A DNA stretch of 45,673 nt from Chryseobacterium potabilaquae (GTDB lineage Bacteria; Bacteroidota; Bacteroidia; Flavobacteriales; Weeksellaceae): the NCBI RefSeq assembly GCF_902728265.1, contig NZ_CACVBR010000029.1:1-45673 (forward strand). Direction: 5' to 3'. Shown here one piece after another: positions 33,842 through 41,602 of the stretch. The notes below the pieces were generated by a model. It was not told the DNA's origin. It saw only the letters and a program-made list of their open reading frames with translations, and did not search any database. The translations under genes were made by a program, and so were the position numbers. The first letter of the stretch is position 1; each line of letters begins with the position of its first letter.

Positions 33842-33995
33842 GAAAATATTTTTTCTTTAGTAAAATAAAACGTCCGTTTACTTGTACTTTTTTGTGTTTT
33901 CTGAAAATTACATTTTAAAATAAAAATAAGTAAAAAAAACTAGTATAATAAATTGAGTATATTTATTTAATTTTTTAACGGAATTATCTATACTT
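33842..33995. other. Candidate res region of the Tn3-type element
   Basis: This 154-base AT-rich spacer separates divergent tnpA and tnpR remnants, the position of the resolution site and promoters in Tn3-type transposons. I cannot define the subsites with confidence. Confidence 0.35.
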
Positions 33996-34586
33996 ATGAA
34001 AATTGGATATATCAGAATATCAACCCAGGACCAAAATTATAATCTACAGCAAGACGCTTTAAATAAATTAGGATGTGAAATGATTTTTAAGGAAACAGTT
34101 TCTGGAGCTAAAAAGGAAAGACCACAACTCAAAAAATTATTAGAGCAAATTCGTAAGGGTGATGTTGTAGTTGTTTATAAATTAGACAGACTTGGAAGAT
34201 CTTTAAAACACCTGTTAGAAATTGTGGAAATATTAAATTCTAAAAATGTAGCTCTACAAAGTCTACATGACAATATAGATACTACGACTCCGCAAGGCAG
34301 GTTATTTTTCAATATTTCAGCGTCCTTTGCAGAATTTGAAAAGGATCTAATCCGAGAAAGAACAAAAGCAGGCTTGGAAGCTGCAAGGGAAAGAGGTAAG
34401 AAAGGAGGTCGCAGGAAAGGATTAAGTAAGGAAGCTGAGCAAAAAGCTATTCTTGCTGAAAATTATTACAATGAAGGTTTAAAAAGTGTCAACGAAATTG
34501 CTGCCGACCTGAAGATTTCAAAAATGACATTGTATAAATATTTAAGAGAAAGAAATGTGGAAATTAAGGCATACAAGAAAAAATAA
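33996..34586 (+). CDS. tnpR: Serine recombinase (Tn3-type resolvase)
   Basis: A 196-aa resolvase/invertase. The catalytic domain has Ser9 (GYIRISTQDQ), the arginine-bearing YKLDRLGRSL (about 67-76), FFNISASFAEFEKDLIRERT (about 107-126) and the connecting E-helix. The C-terminal HTH is at about 160-190 (VNEIAADLKISKMTLYKYL). Length is normal and nothing is missing. It would resolve cointegrates at res, but the transposase partner is truncated, so the element cannot transpose by itself. A right terminal repeat follows 43 bases after the gene. Confidence 0.88.
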   Translation: MKIGYIRISTQDQNYNLQQDALNKLGCEMIFKETVSGAKKERPQLKKLLEQIRKGDVVVVYKLDRLGRSLKHLLEIVEILNSKNVALQSLHDNIDTTTPQGRLFFNISASFAEFEKDLIRERTKAGLEAARERGKKGGRRKGLSKEAEQKAILAENYYNEGLKSVNEIAADLKISKMTLYKYLRERNVEIKAYKKK

Positions 34587-34629
34587 TTTATTTTATCTAT
34601 GAAATAGCAATTAATAATAGATTTAAAGA

Positions 34630-34666
34630 TTAACGTGCTATATTTTCCGTTTCGTCGACTGATTCC
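34630..34666 (-). repeat. Putative right terminal inverted repeat of the Tn3-type element
   Basis: Read inward from the outer end, the sequence runs GGAATCAGTCGACGAAACGG and then AAAATATAGCACGTTAA. It resembles the Tn3 repeat, which contains ACGAAAA and ends CACGTTAAG. Its position just after tnpR and its orientation fit an element end. No left partner remains next to the truncated tnpA. Confidence 0.5.
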
Positions 34667-34763
34667 TAATAGAATAATTATCCATCTACAAAGAAAGTGG
34701 GCTTACTTAACATAATGCCAGCTATACACCCTCTATTATTACTTAATAGATAAGCAATAATAT

Positions 34764-34800
34764 AAATGCGTGTTGAATAACTTCTATTCAACACGCATTT
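34764..34800. terminator. Strong bidirectional terminator hairpin
   Basis: A perfect 16-bp stem (AAATGCGTGTTGAATA 34764-34779, loop ACTTC, complement 34785-34800) downstream of the minus-strand DUF892 gene. The minus strand has T-rich sequence after the stem. Confidence 0.8.
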
Positions 34801-34835
34801 CCTCTAAATTGGCTTAGAGTTTTTTTGTTCAAAAA

Positions 34836-35369
34836 TTAATTTGTTGCTTTACTGTTCAGGGTAGTTTCTGCTAATTTTGTTAGGGTTCCATCGCATTTTT
34901 TTTCCTCATCAAGAGTGGCTAATAAATTTTTAAGGCATACTTCTTCTTTCAAAACTTTAGCATATGCCGCAAGAGTCCCATAAGTGGAAATTTCGTAATG
35001 TTCCACTTTTTGAGCAGCAGATATTATACCTACATCTCTTATTGCTCCCGGTTCCGTCCCTTCCATAATACTTTTTCCTTCATCTAATAACCCTTGCATT
35101 GCATCACATTTCTTAGCCTGGGCTTTTTTACCCAATGAATTAAAACATTCTTCTAATCTTTCTACATGCATTTGAGTTTCCGTGATATGTTTTTCAATAG
35201 CTGTTTTTAACTTTTCATCCGTTGCATTTTTTTGCATGCTAGGTAGTGCTTTTACAAGGGCTTTTTCAGCCCAGTAAATGTCTTTTAAAGAATCTTCAAA
35301 CAAGTCTTTTAAATCCTTTGCTGCACTTTTCTTTGCAGGTGCTTTTTTTAATGTGGTTTTAGCTTCCAT
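34836..35369 (-). CDS. Ferritin-like DUF892 (YciE/YciF) stress protein
   Basis: A 177-aa protein with a basic Ala/Lys-rich N-terminal tail (MEAKTTLKKAPAKKSAAKDL) followed by the four-helix DUF892 fold: LKDLFEDSLKDIYWAEKALV, KHITETQMHVERLEECF, GIISAAQKVEHYEISTYGTL and the C-terminal helix. The Glu/His pattern (E in IYWAEK, ExxH in EKHITETQMH, EHYE) provides the di-iron ligands of ferritin-like proteins. Family members are induced by osmotic and oxidative stress. The basic tail may bind DNA. It is divergent from the iron-permease-family gene. A 3'-internal fragment of the gene is duplicated at 37139-37247. Confidence 0.85.
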   Translation of the reverse strand: MEAKTTLKKAPAKKSAAKDLKDLFEDSLKDIYWAEKALVKALPSMQKNATDEKLKTAIEKHITETQMHVERLEECFNSLGKKAQAKKCDAMQGLLDEGKSIMEGTEPGAIRDVGIISAAQKVEHYEISTYGTLAAYAKVLKEEVCLKNLLATLDEEKKCDGTLTKLAETTLNSKATN

Positions 35370-35579
35370 AATATTGTAATTTGGTGATTAGTATAAGAGT
35401 TTTATAGTATCAACAATTATAATACCGTTATTTCTAAACATATTATAAATTTCAGTAATATCACTGTGTAAGATGTTATTAATTAGAATTTAGAATACTT
35501 TAATAATTCCCTATAACTAGATTTATATTATTTCCTGCATGGTCTTTGTTGGTATAAGTCTAAATTTAAATACCTTTTT

Positions 35580-35981
35580 ATGAAAAAGAACTTATTTGAT
35601 AGATTTTCAGATTGGGCAGTATGTTTTACAGGAAGTGCAGGAGCTTTTATAGGAGCAAGCGTGCTGGTAATTATTTGGGCAGCAACAGGACCGATATTTA
35701 ATTTTTCTGAAACCTGGCAAATGGTTATCAATACCGGGACCACTATCGTTACTTTTCTTATGGTTTTTTTAATACAGAAAGCTCAAAATAAAGATTCAAA
35801 AGCAATTCAGATAAAGCTTAATGAGCTTGTTGCTGCCCACGGAAATGCCAGTAACCGTATCGTTGATATTGAAGATTTAACGGAGGATGAATTAGATCAA
35901 CTCCATAAGTTTTATGAGAAATTAGGGAAACTGCCAAAAAAAGAAGCGGGACCTGTGCAAAGCAAATCCCTAGATAATTGA
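35580..35981 (+). CDS. Low-affinity iron permease family protein
   Basis: A 133-aa inner-membrane protein of the family PF04120. It has two membrane helices (about 12-42, AVCFTGSAGAFIGASVLVII; and about 48-78, TWQMVINTGTTIVTFLMVFL), the conserved IQKAQNKDSKAIQIKLNEL and a C-terminal acidic helix (DLTEDELDQLHKFYEKLGK). Despite the family name, transport activity has little support and the role may be in membrane stress. It sits between DUF892 and DUF6766 genes, a grouping common in stress islands. The ATG at 35580 directly precedes KKNLFDRFSDW, the usual family start. Confidence 0.82.
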   Translation: MKKNLFDRFSDWAVCFTGSAGAFIGASVLVIIWAATGPIFNFSETWQMVINTGTTIVTFLMVFLIQKAQNKDSKAIQIKLNELVAAHGNASNRIVDIEDLTEDELDQLHKFYEKLGKLPKKEAGPVQSKSLDN

Positions 35982-36091
35982 TGTAACTCCGGATGATAAA
36001 TTTAAGGGAGAAATTACTGTAACAAGGAGGACGGAATCTCTGTCTCTATTATACCATCACTATATTAAAGTATTAAAAGTTAAAAAATATC

Positions 36092-36748
36092 ATGACTAAG
36101 AATACCTTTTTATTCAGAAATAGCCTTAGTATTGTATTACTTACCCTAATGTTTATATGTCTTATTGGACAGTTTTTCACGGGCTGGAAAACTGAAAATA
36201 ACCAACTTAAGCAAAAGGGGCAGCCCCTACTAAATTCCTGGGAATATATCCAAAGTGGTCATTTTATTCAAGCTACCTTTGAGAATTGGGAAAGTGAGTT
36301 TTTACAGATGATGCTTTATATTTTGCTGACAATATTTCTACGCCAAAAAGGGTCCAGCGAATCCAAGCCACTAGAAGGGGAGGAAGAAGTGGATAAAGAG
36401 CCCACGCCTCATTCCAAAGCTCCATGGCCAGTCAAAAAGGGAGGATTATGGGTGAAAATTTATAAACATTCATTATCCATAGCTTTCGGTATTTTATTCT
36501 TATCTTGTTTCGTACTCCATTTTTATGGGAGTCTCAAAGATTTTAATACAGAACAGATTTCCCAAAATTTATCTCCTGCTTCTGCGGAGCAATACATTAC
36601 TAACTCTCGCTTTTGGTTTGAATCGTTTCAAAACTGGCAGAGCGAATTCCTAGCTGTGGCTTCTATTGTGATATTGTCCATTTGGTTGCGTGAAAAAGGG
36701 TCTCCAGAATCAAAACCAGTTGATATGCCTCATTATGAAAACCCCTGA
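36092..36748 (+). CDS. DUF6766 membrane protein
   Basis: A 218-aa protein with four membrane helices in two similar halves. Each half has a first helix (LSIVLLTLMFICLIGQFFTG; LSIAFGILFLSCFVLHFYGS), a loop with FENWESEFLQ or FQNWQSEFLA, and a second helix ending in WLR/FLRQKGSxESKP. The repeat indicates an internal duplication of one hairpin unit. The function is unknown. In Bacteroidota it often neighbours DUF892 and iron-permease-family genes, as here, so a stress role is inferred. Confidence 0.8.
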   Translation: MTKNTFLFRNSLSIVLLTLMFICLIGQFFTGWKTENNQLKQKGQPLLNSWEYIQSGHFIQATFENWESEFLQMMLYILLTIFLRQKGSSESKPLEGEEEVDKEPTPHSKAPWPVKKGGLWVKIYKHSLSIAFGILFLSCFVLHFYGSLKDFNTEQISQNLSPASAEQYITNSRFWFESFQNWQSEFLAVASIVILSIWLREKGSPESKPVDMPHYENP

Positions 36749-37256
36749 TATTCCCTTATATAGGTTTCAAATATTATCAATCGCAGCCGAGGAAAAGCGG
36801 GACAAAGGATGAAATCTTTTATAATTAGTATTTTGATAGTTATTATGAGGTGTCATTCAATCTTTATGATAGAAGTTTTCTCTATTTTAATGTTCTATTA
36901 TTCTTGACTTTTCCTTCCAACAAGAATAATTTTTGTATATTTATATCATCATATAGTGATATACTTAGCATTCATATTGTCTTATTCCCCTTACAGGGTA
37001 ATTTTATTTAAAATTTTCGCATCTGAATTAAATGGTATAAGTTTTCTTATACCATTTTCTTTCCTGTTTATCAATATTTTAATGATACATCTACGAAGAA
37101 ACTTGCTCAACTTAACATACAATACAGTATAACCTGTGTTATGGATTCGAGTTTCCGTGATATGTTTTTCAATAGCTGTTTTTAACTTTTCATCCGTTGC
37201 AGTTTTCTGCATGCTAGGTAGTGCTTTACAAGAGTTTTTTAAGCCCAATAAATGTC
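36749..37256. other. Gap with a hairpin and a DUF892 gene fragment
   Basis: The first 280 bases hold nothing I recognise. A perfect 11-bp hairpin (AATGGTATAAG, TTTT, CTTATACCATT; 37031-37056) followed by TTCTTTCC is terminator-like. A partial duplicate of the DUF892 gene follows. Confidence 0.5.
37139..37247 (-). pseudogene. Internal fragment of a DUF892 gene
   Basis: On the minus strand this reads KALPSMQKTATDEKLKTAIE then KHITETRI, nearly identical to residues 41-68 of the complete DUF892 protein encoded at 34836-35369. Both ends are missing. It lies just left of the 98-bp direct repeat. Confidence 0.8.
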
Positions 37257-37354
37257 TTTTAGGAGCTCCTATGTTTGCAAAAGTTTCAGTAGAAGTAAAT
37301 AAATTTGTAAACAAAAGCAAAAGGAATGAGAGAACATTGAGCAGAAAATAATCT
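37257..37354 (+). repeat. 98-bp direct repeat, left copy
   Basis: Nearly identical to 43793-43890. Both contain a 26-codon frame starting MFAKVSVEVNKFVNK and ending in TAA, probably the end of an older gene. The right boundary of this copy is interrupted by the IS110 element at CT (37353-37354). The interrupted remainder (ATGTGGTCACTG) resumes after the element at 38607. Confidence 0.82.
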
Positions 37355-38606
37355 TAAAGATATATTCTCACATAGAAATATCCTCATTCCTTTACTTCTT
37401 TTAGAGTTTGAACAGAATGTAAAGAGTTTTTCACCAAACATCTTGAATAACAGTAGGAGTTAAAACGAAGGAAGATTAGCTTTTAAAAAAGTAAGATCAT
37501 GAAAGTATTAAAACAGGTTTTAGGCATAGACGTAGCTAAAGATGATAGTGGTAAGTTTAGGAAAATTGCTGGAAGATTTGAGTACTGAAATTAGAGAATA
37601 TCAAATTTTCAGTAATAATGAAAAAGGGTTTGAACAACTTCTGCAATGGGTTTATGATAAAAAATCTGAGCAAACGAATGTTGTTTTTGTGATGGAATCT
37701 ACAGGAGTTTATCACGAAAGATTTGCTTATTTTCTTCATAGCAAAGAAGAAAAAGTAGTAATTGTTTTAGCTAATAAGATCAGTAATTTTATGCGGACTT
37801 TAGAGATAAAAACCGTTACGGATAAAACATGTTCTATTGCCATTACCCAGTTTGGATTGGGTAGAAAACTTAAGGAATGGCAACCTTCCAATATCGTTTA
37901 CAAAGAGCTTCAGCAGTTAAGTCGCGAGAAAAACCAGGTGATCAGCGAGCGGGTGGTTTGTATGAACCAACTTCATGCAGAGAAAATACAGGCCCTTCCG
38001 AATTTGAAGACCATAAAACGGCTTGATGAAAGAATTTTACTTCTGCAAAATCAGGAGAGAGAAATTAACGCTGATATGCTGGAAAAGGTAGAAGAAAGTA
38101 AAGAAGCCAGTGAAGGTGTAGATCTGATGAGTAGCATTCCGGGAATAGGAAAAGCTACTGCTATAGCAGTTTTAGCAGAAACCAATGGTTTTGAATTAAT
38201 CAGAAATAAAAAACAATTAACCAGCTATGCAGGATTGGATATTCGTGAGAAACAGTCCGGAACTTCGATAAAAGGAAAGGCAAGAATTAGTAAAAAAGGA
38301 AATAAAAATCTAAGGAAATCATTACATTTCCCCTCTATTACGGCTACAAGAGTCAGCAATCAATACCAAGAATTATTTCATAGAATTGTAAGTAAAACAG
38401 GAATTAAAATGAAAGGATTAGTAGCTGTACAAAGAAAAATTTTAGAATTAATGTATACTTTATTCAAGAATAAAACTCCTTATCAGGCAAACTATCAACA
38501 AAATAGGGTAGCAAATCAAAAAGATTCCTACCCTATGCTAGCTGATTCTGGATCGCTTTAATTTGACAAAATTATAAAATTTTATTTGGTTTTTAACACA
38601 GAATCT
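37355..38606 (+). mobile_element. IS110-family insertion sequence with mapped ends
   Basis: Comparison with the uninterrupted copy at 43793-43905 places the element between the CT at 37353-37354 and the CT at 38605-38606, giving about 1,252 bp including one CT. There are no terminal inverted repeats or target duplication beyond the shared core dinucleotide (AATCT is present on both sides), as expected for IS110. A 144-base non-coding left end precedes the transposase and only about 40 bases follow it. In the IS110 group such a left end encodes the bridge RNA. Confidence 0.82.
37499..38561 (+). pseudogene. IS110-family transposase, frameshifted near the N-terminus
   Basis: ATG at 37499 encodes MKVLKQVLGIDVAK, the first strand of the RuvC-like DEDD domain with the first Asp. 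The frame then runs into a stop. The rest of the protein continues in another frame from about 37542 (VVSLGKLLEDLS). It contains VFVMESTGVYHE with the Glu, KTVTDKTCSIAI with Asp, and the C-terminal Tnp_20-type domain SSIPGIGKATAIAVLAE to SYAGLDIREKQSG with the region of the catalytic Ser. A single small indel around 37541-37546 separates the frames. The enzyme would be about 350 residues if repaired. As it stands it is probably inactive unless frameshifting occurs. Confidence 0.82.
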
Positions 38607-38913
38607 ATGTGGTCACTGAGCCAACTTGATATACCAATAACAGTAAACCTATTTTCTTCAATTTTAAATATTTACTAAAACTTTTCTTTGCACAAACAAC
38701 AGAAATTGAAACGGATTATATACTACATTAATGATAATACTATTGATTGGGTGTTTTTTAATAGATAATTAACATTATTCACCTTTACAATGTCTTATTC
38801 ACTGTATACGATAAAAAAGAAGGCGTAGCAAAAATAGCTACGCCTTACTTAAGATAATAATCTTACCAGACTTTACTCATGTGTTCTTTTTATTATCCTA
38901 AGATTATCAATTT
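38607..38913. other. Gap right of the IS110 element
   Basis: It begins with the resumed target sequence ATGTGGTCACTG. No gene is visible. The end carries the terminator of the minus-strand Dabb gene. Confidence 0.5.
38812..38846 (-). terminator. Terminator of the Dabb lipoprotein gene
   Basis: AAGGCGTAGC (38820-38829), a 7-base loop and GCTACGCCTT (38837-38846) form a perfect 10-bp stem. On the minus strand it is followed by CTTTTTTAT, a good T-tract. Confidence 0.8.
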
Positions 38914-39822
38914 TTATTGTTTTTTTACTTCATAATCATACACTAACACTCCTTTAGTAGGTTGTGGATCAATATCTATAAATGAACCTACAAAATTCTT
39001 AAAGGCATCGTGCAATGGATCAAATGTTCCAGGATCATTCAAGAAAGGTTTCCCTACATAGTAATCACGATCTGCCTTAGATGTAAAGCTTGCTCTGAAA
39101 GCTATATCATATCCTCTCGCGACACCTTCTTTACTATTTTGATAACCAAACTCAATAAAAGGAATATAGGTTTTTCCATCTTTCTTACCATTCTTCAAAT
39201 CCAAAAATCTGTTTACAACTTCTTGTTTTTGAGCTTCAGAAATTCCTGGTTTGAATTTAAATAATACCCAGTGATCTAATCTGTATCCTGTTTCTGGTAC
39301 ACTTCCTGTACCTCCTTCGTTGCTCTTATAGTCAAAAACCAGAACACCTCCAGTAGCAGGATCATCTACATCAAGAAATGGACCTACAAAGTTTTTAAAA
39401 TCGTCATGCATTGGGTCAAAAGCTGCTGGAGTTGGTTGTCCATCAATTTTACCTACATAATAATCACGATCTTCCAAAGAATTGAAAGTCACTCTAAATC
39501 CTACATCATAGTTTCCTTTTACATCTTCCATGCTATTTTGAAAACCATATTCAACTTTTAAATAAGTTTTACCATCCTTCAAAGAATTACGAAGGGCCAT
39601 GAATCTATTAACAACTTCTTGTCTTTGTTGTTCCGTTACAGTCGGCTTAAATTTAAATAATACTAAATGCTCTATTCTCTCAGTTTTCATACTCTGAGGA
39701 ACTTGCATATCATCATTATTATTGTTGCAAGAGATCGTAGACATTAATCCAATAAATATTAATCCAATCATAAACGATTTGATTATATTTTTTGTTGTGT
39801 TTTTTAAATTATTTTTTTTCAT
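38914..39822 (-). CDS. Lipoprotein with two Dabb (stress-responsive alpha/beta barrel) domains
   Basis: A 302-aa predicted lipoprotein: signal FMIGLIFIGLMSTISC with lipid Cys near 33, then a run of Asn and DD, the type of acidic start seen in surface lipoproteins. Two Dabb domains follow (about 45-165 and 178-300). Both have the family's His plus LFKFKP (RIEHLVLFKFKP; RLDHWVLFKFKP), a VVNRF helix, EYGFQNS or EFGYQNS, RDYYVGK and FKNFVG-F-D. Dabb domains form dimeric ferredoxin-like barrels; here the tandem could form an intramolecular pair. The substrate is unknown. It is flanked by mobile-element debris. Confidence 0.85.
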   Translation of the reverse strand: MKKNNLKNTTKNIIKSFMIGLIFIGLMSTISCNNNNDDMQVPQSMKTERIEHLVLFKFKPTVTEQQRQEVVNRFMALRNSLKDGKTYLKVEYGFQNSMEDVKGNYDVGFRVTFNSLEDRDYYVGKIDGQPTPAAFDPMHDDFKNFVGPFLDVDDPATGGVLVFDYKSNEGGTGSVPETGYRLDHWVLFKFKPGISEAQKQEVVNRFLDLKNGKKDGKTYIPFIEFGYQNSKEGVARGYDIAFRASFTSKADRDYYVGKPFLNDPGTFDPLHDAFKNFVGSFIDIDPQPTKGVLVYDYEVKKQ

Positions 39823-40511
39823 ACATTTTGATTTTCAATCAGTTGTAAAAGTAGACCTCTTACGTTTAGTGGAGAACCAAAAATGAATCAATGGGAAGTT
39901 TTAACTGCTGAATGGTAGATATTTAAAGCCCATCAGGAAAATATAATCTATACAAAAAAATGAAAATGTAAGAGGTATAGAAGGCATTTTTTTTAATGGT
40001 TACAACTATCTGTAAACGAAATACAATACTGACGATTAGACATAAAAAATTTTAATAATTAAGTATTTACTCTTCGACTACTTATTGGCAGAGACTATAC
40101 AATATTAATTTTAGAAAAAAGGACCAATTTTTTTGGAAATAAAAAGTATGATAGTAACTATGGGAGAATAATAAAGAGACTATTAATTATTTTATAAAAT
40201 GGAGTAAGAAAGGGCGATAACTTGCATTATGTTAAGCTATTCATGGGGGAAAATTTGTCTATTTTAATTACCTAGAATTATATCCCCTTAATCTAAGGAA
40301 GTATTTATTTTTCACATCTTCCACAATAATTAACAAATGTCTGCCCCACATCTACAGAAGAAAACCCCCAGGGCGAATAAGAAGGGTTACTTTTATTAAA
40401 TAATCTTATGTTAAACCTTCTTAGCTACTAAACAATAATAGAAGGCATAACTTGCATCCTGCTCTGTGGAAGAAAATAACAGCAGTAATAGAAAAAATTT
40501 GATAGTATTTA
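39823..40511. other. 690-base gap with a glycosyltransferase relic
   Basis: No gene is visible. The part next to 39822 should contain the Dabb gene promoter. A short GT2 fragment is at 40049-40121. GCATTATGTTAAGC near 40224-40237 is the inverted form of a motif at 34703-34718 and 37108-37119. The rest is unassigned. Confidence 0.45.
40049..40121 (+). pseudogene. Short relic of a GT2 glycosyltransferase 3' end
   Basis: The stretch TTAAGTATTTACTC ... CTATACAATATTAATTTTAG aligns to the last part of the GT2 genes (IKYLVCDY ... LYNINFRK), with a one- or two-base indel between the halves. It is 14 kb from the nearest intact copy. The match is short, so chance cannot be fully excluded. Confidence 0.5.
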
Positions 40512-40542
40512 TTACCAAAATGGTAACAATTTTGTATATTTG
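40512..40542 (+). promoter_or_regulatory. HigBA promoter and operator
   Basis: TTACC-AAAAT-GGTAA (40512-40526) is a perfect palindrome, and TATATTTG (40535-40542) fits the Flavobacterial -7 box. The box ends 3 bases before the toxin ATG at 40546, so the transcript would be leaderless or nearly so. The palindrome overlaps the position of the -33 region, consistent with autorepression by the antitoxin. Confidence 0.6.
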
Positions 40543-40545
40543 TAT

Positions 40546-40857
40546 ATGAGAATCATAGCCATTAAGACTTTAAAGAATTATATAGAAGATTTTCCCAAGG
40601 CAGAACAGCCTCTTTTAGCATGGCATGATGAATGTTTGAATGCTGAATGGAATAATCCTAATGAATTAAAAGCACAGTATAGAAGTGCTTCTATACTTAG
40701 CGATAAAAGAGTGATATTTAATATCCACGGTAATACTTATCGTTTGATTGTAGATATTGAGTACAGACTGAAAATTGTTTTTGTTATTTGGTTTGGGACT
40801 CATAAGGAATATGATAAAATTAACGCTGAAAAAATTGAATATGTTAAAGCCAATTAA
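40546..40857 (+). CDS. higB: HigB-type toxin (mRNA interferase)
   Basis: A 103-aa toxin starting MRIIAIKTLKNYIEDFPKAE. The ATG at 40546 is preferred over the upstream TTG because HigB proteins of this subfamily start MRII. Family features are WNNPNELKAQYRSASIL, DKRVIFNIHGNTYRLIVDIE and VFVIWFGTHKEYDKI, the C-terminal part forming the RelE-like fold with catalytic His near the end. It cleaves mRNA at the ribosome when free of antitoxin. The antitoxin gene overlaps its last 17 bases, toxin first, the usual HigBA order. Confidence 0.88.
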   Translation: MRIIAIKTLKNYIEDFPKAEQPLLAWHDECLNAEWNNPNELKAQYRSASILSDKRVIFNIHGNTYRLIVDIEYRLKIVFVIWFGTHKEYDKINAEKIEYVKAN

Positions 40858-41197
40858 AACTGATGAACAGTATGAAGGATATCTTGAAAGAATTTATGGA
40901 TTAATGCAAAAAAATCTTAAAACAGATTCTAAAGAATCTGATGAATTAGAAATTCTTTCAATTCTAGTAAAAACTTACGAACAAGAGTATTATCCAGTTG
41001 AAAAGCCTAACCCAATAGAAGCAATTCGCTTTAGGCTAGACCAAATGGGAGTAGGTGAAGTATATTTAGGTAAAATTATAGGCGGATCTCGAAAATCAGA
41101 AATATTAGCAGGTAAAAGAAAGTTAAATCTATCTCAAATCAGAAAAATCAGTAATGAACTTCATATTTCTGCTGACGTTTTAGTACAAGAGTATTAG
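40841..41197 (+). CDS. higA: HigA-type antitoxin with HTH domain
   Basis: A 118-aa antitoxin with start at ATG 40841, overlapping the toxin gene by 17 bases (translational coupling). The N-terminal half (DEQYEGYLERIYGLM) wraps the toxin in known pairs. The C-terminal half has an XRE-like HTH (AIRFRLDQMGVGEVYLGKII, GGSRKSEILAGKRKL, IRKISNELHISADVLVQEY). It should neutralise HigB and repress the operon through the palindrome at 40512. A longer in-frame reading from 40775 lies fully within the toxin gene and is not the real start. Confidence 0.85.
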   Translation: MLKPIKTDEQYEGYLERIYGLMQKNLKTDSKESDELEILSILVKTYEQEYYPVEKPNPIEAIRFRLDQMGVGEVYLGKIIGGSRKSEILAGKRKLNLSQIRKISNELHISADVLVQEY

Positions 41198-41602
41198 AAT
41201 GAAAATATAATTTGTAATTTTATGAATATATCTCAATATATTATATTTGAGAATTAATTATAATTAAAAATGGGACCTAAGGAGGCAGAAGGTTAGAATA
41301 CTACGTTTAGCAGAAATATACCACTAAGACATATGTTAGTTGGGTAGCGTAATACCGTTTTCAATATCTTTCGCAAGAATTATAAAGAAAATGCCTATCA
41401 ACAGCGTAATAACTATTGTAACCAGGAATTTGTTATTCCTTTGTGAGGATTTGTTTAGCATTGTGTTTAGACCTTTAGTCACCAAGATAGCAATTTCTAT
41501 ACCTGAAAAGAGTAGCGTCGCAATAGTCATTTTTGATAAAAGCTTCGTATAAGCCTGTACATTCTAAACCTGCTACTATTAATCTGCCTCCCCTATTTAA
41601 AT
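41198..41602 (+). other. Upstream region of the Drt2-like gene; possible non-coding RNA locus
   Basis: A 400-base stretch without a convincing gene. Active DRT2 systems carry a structured non-coding RNA directly upstream of the reverse transcriptase, which serves as a rolling-circle template. The position fits. Both strands are open over 41336-41552 (70 codons rightward, 64 codons leftward), and the leftward reading has two hydrophobic stretches. I cannot show a structure by eye. Confidence 0.3.

Noticed and set aside
33996..34586. Serine recombinase as a surface-gene invertase
   Set aside because: Its position opposite a Tn3 TnpA fragment and next to a Tn3-type end identifies it as a transposon resolvase, far from the surface-protein genes.
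37499..37560. Programmed frameshift in the IS110 transposase
   Set aside because: IS110 transposases are usually made from one frame and no slippery heptamer with a downstream structure is apparent at 37541; a simple indel is more likely.
34681..40240. Integron attC sites from the CTTAACATA/GTTAAGC motifs
   Set aside because: Some motifs fit RYYYAAC or GTTRRRY, but I could not pair them into complementary arms around single genes and there is no integron integrase.
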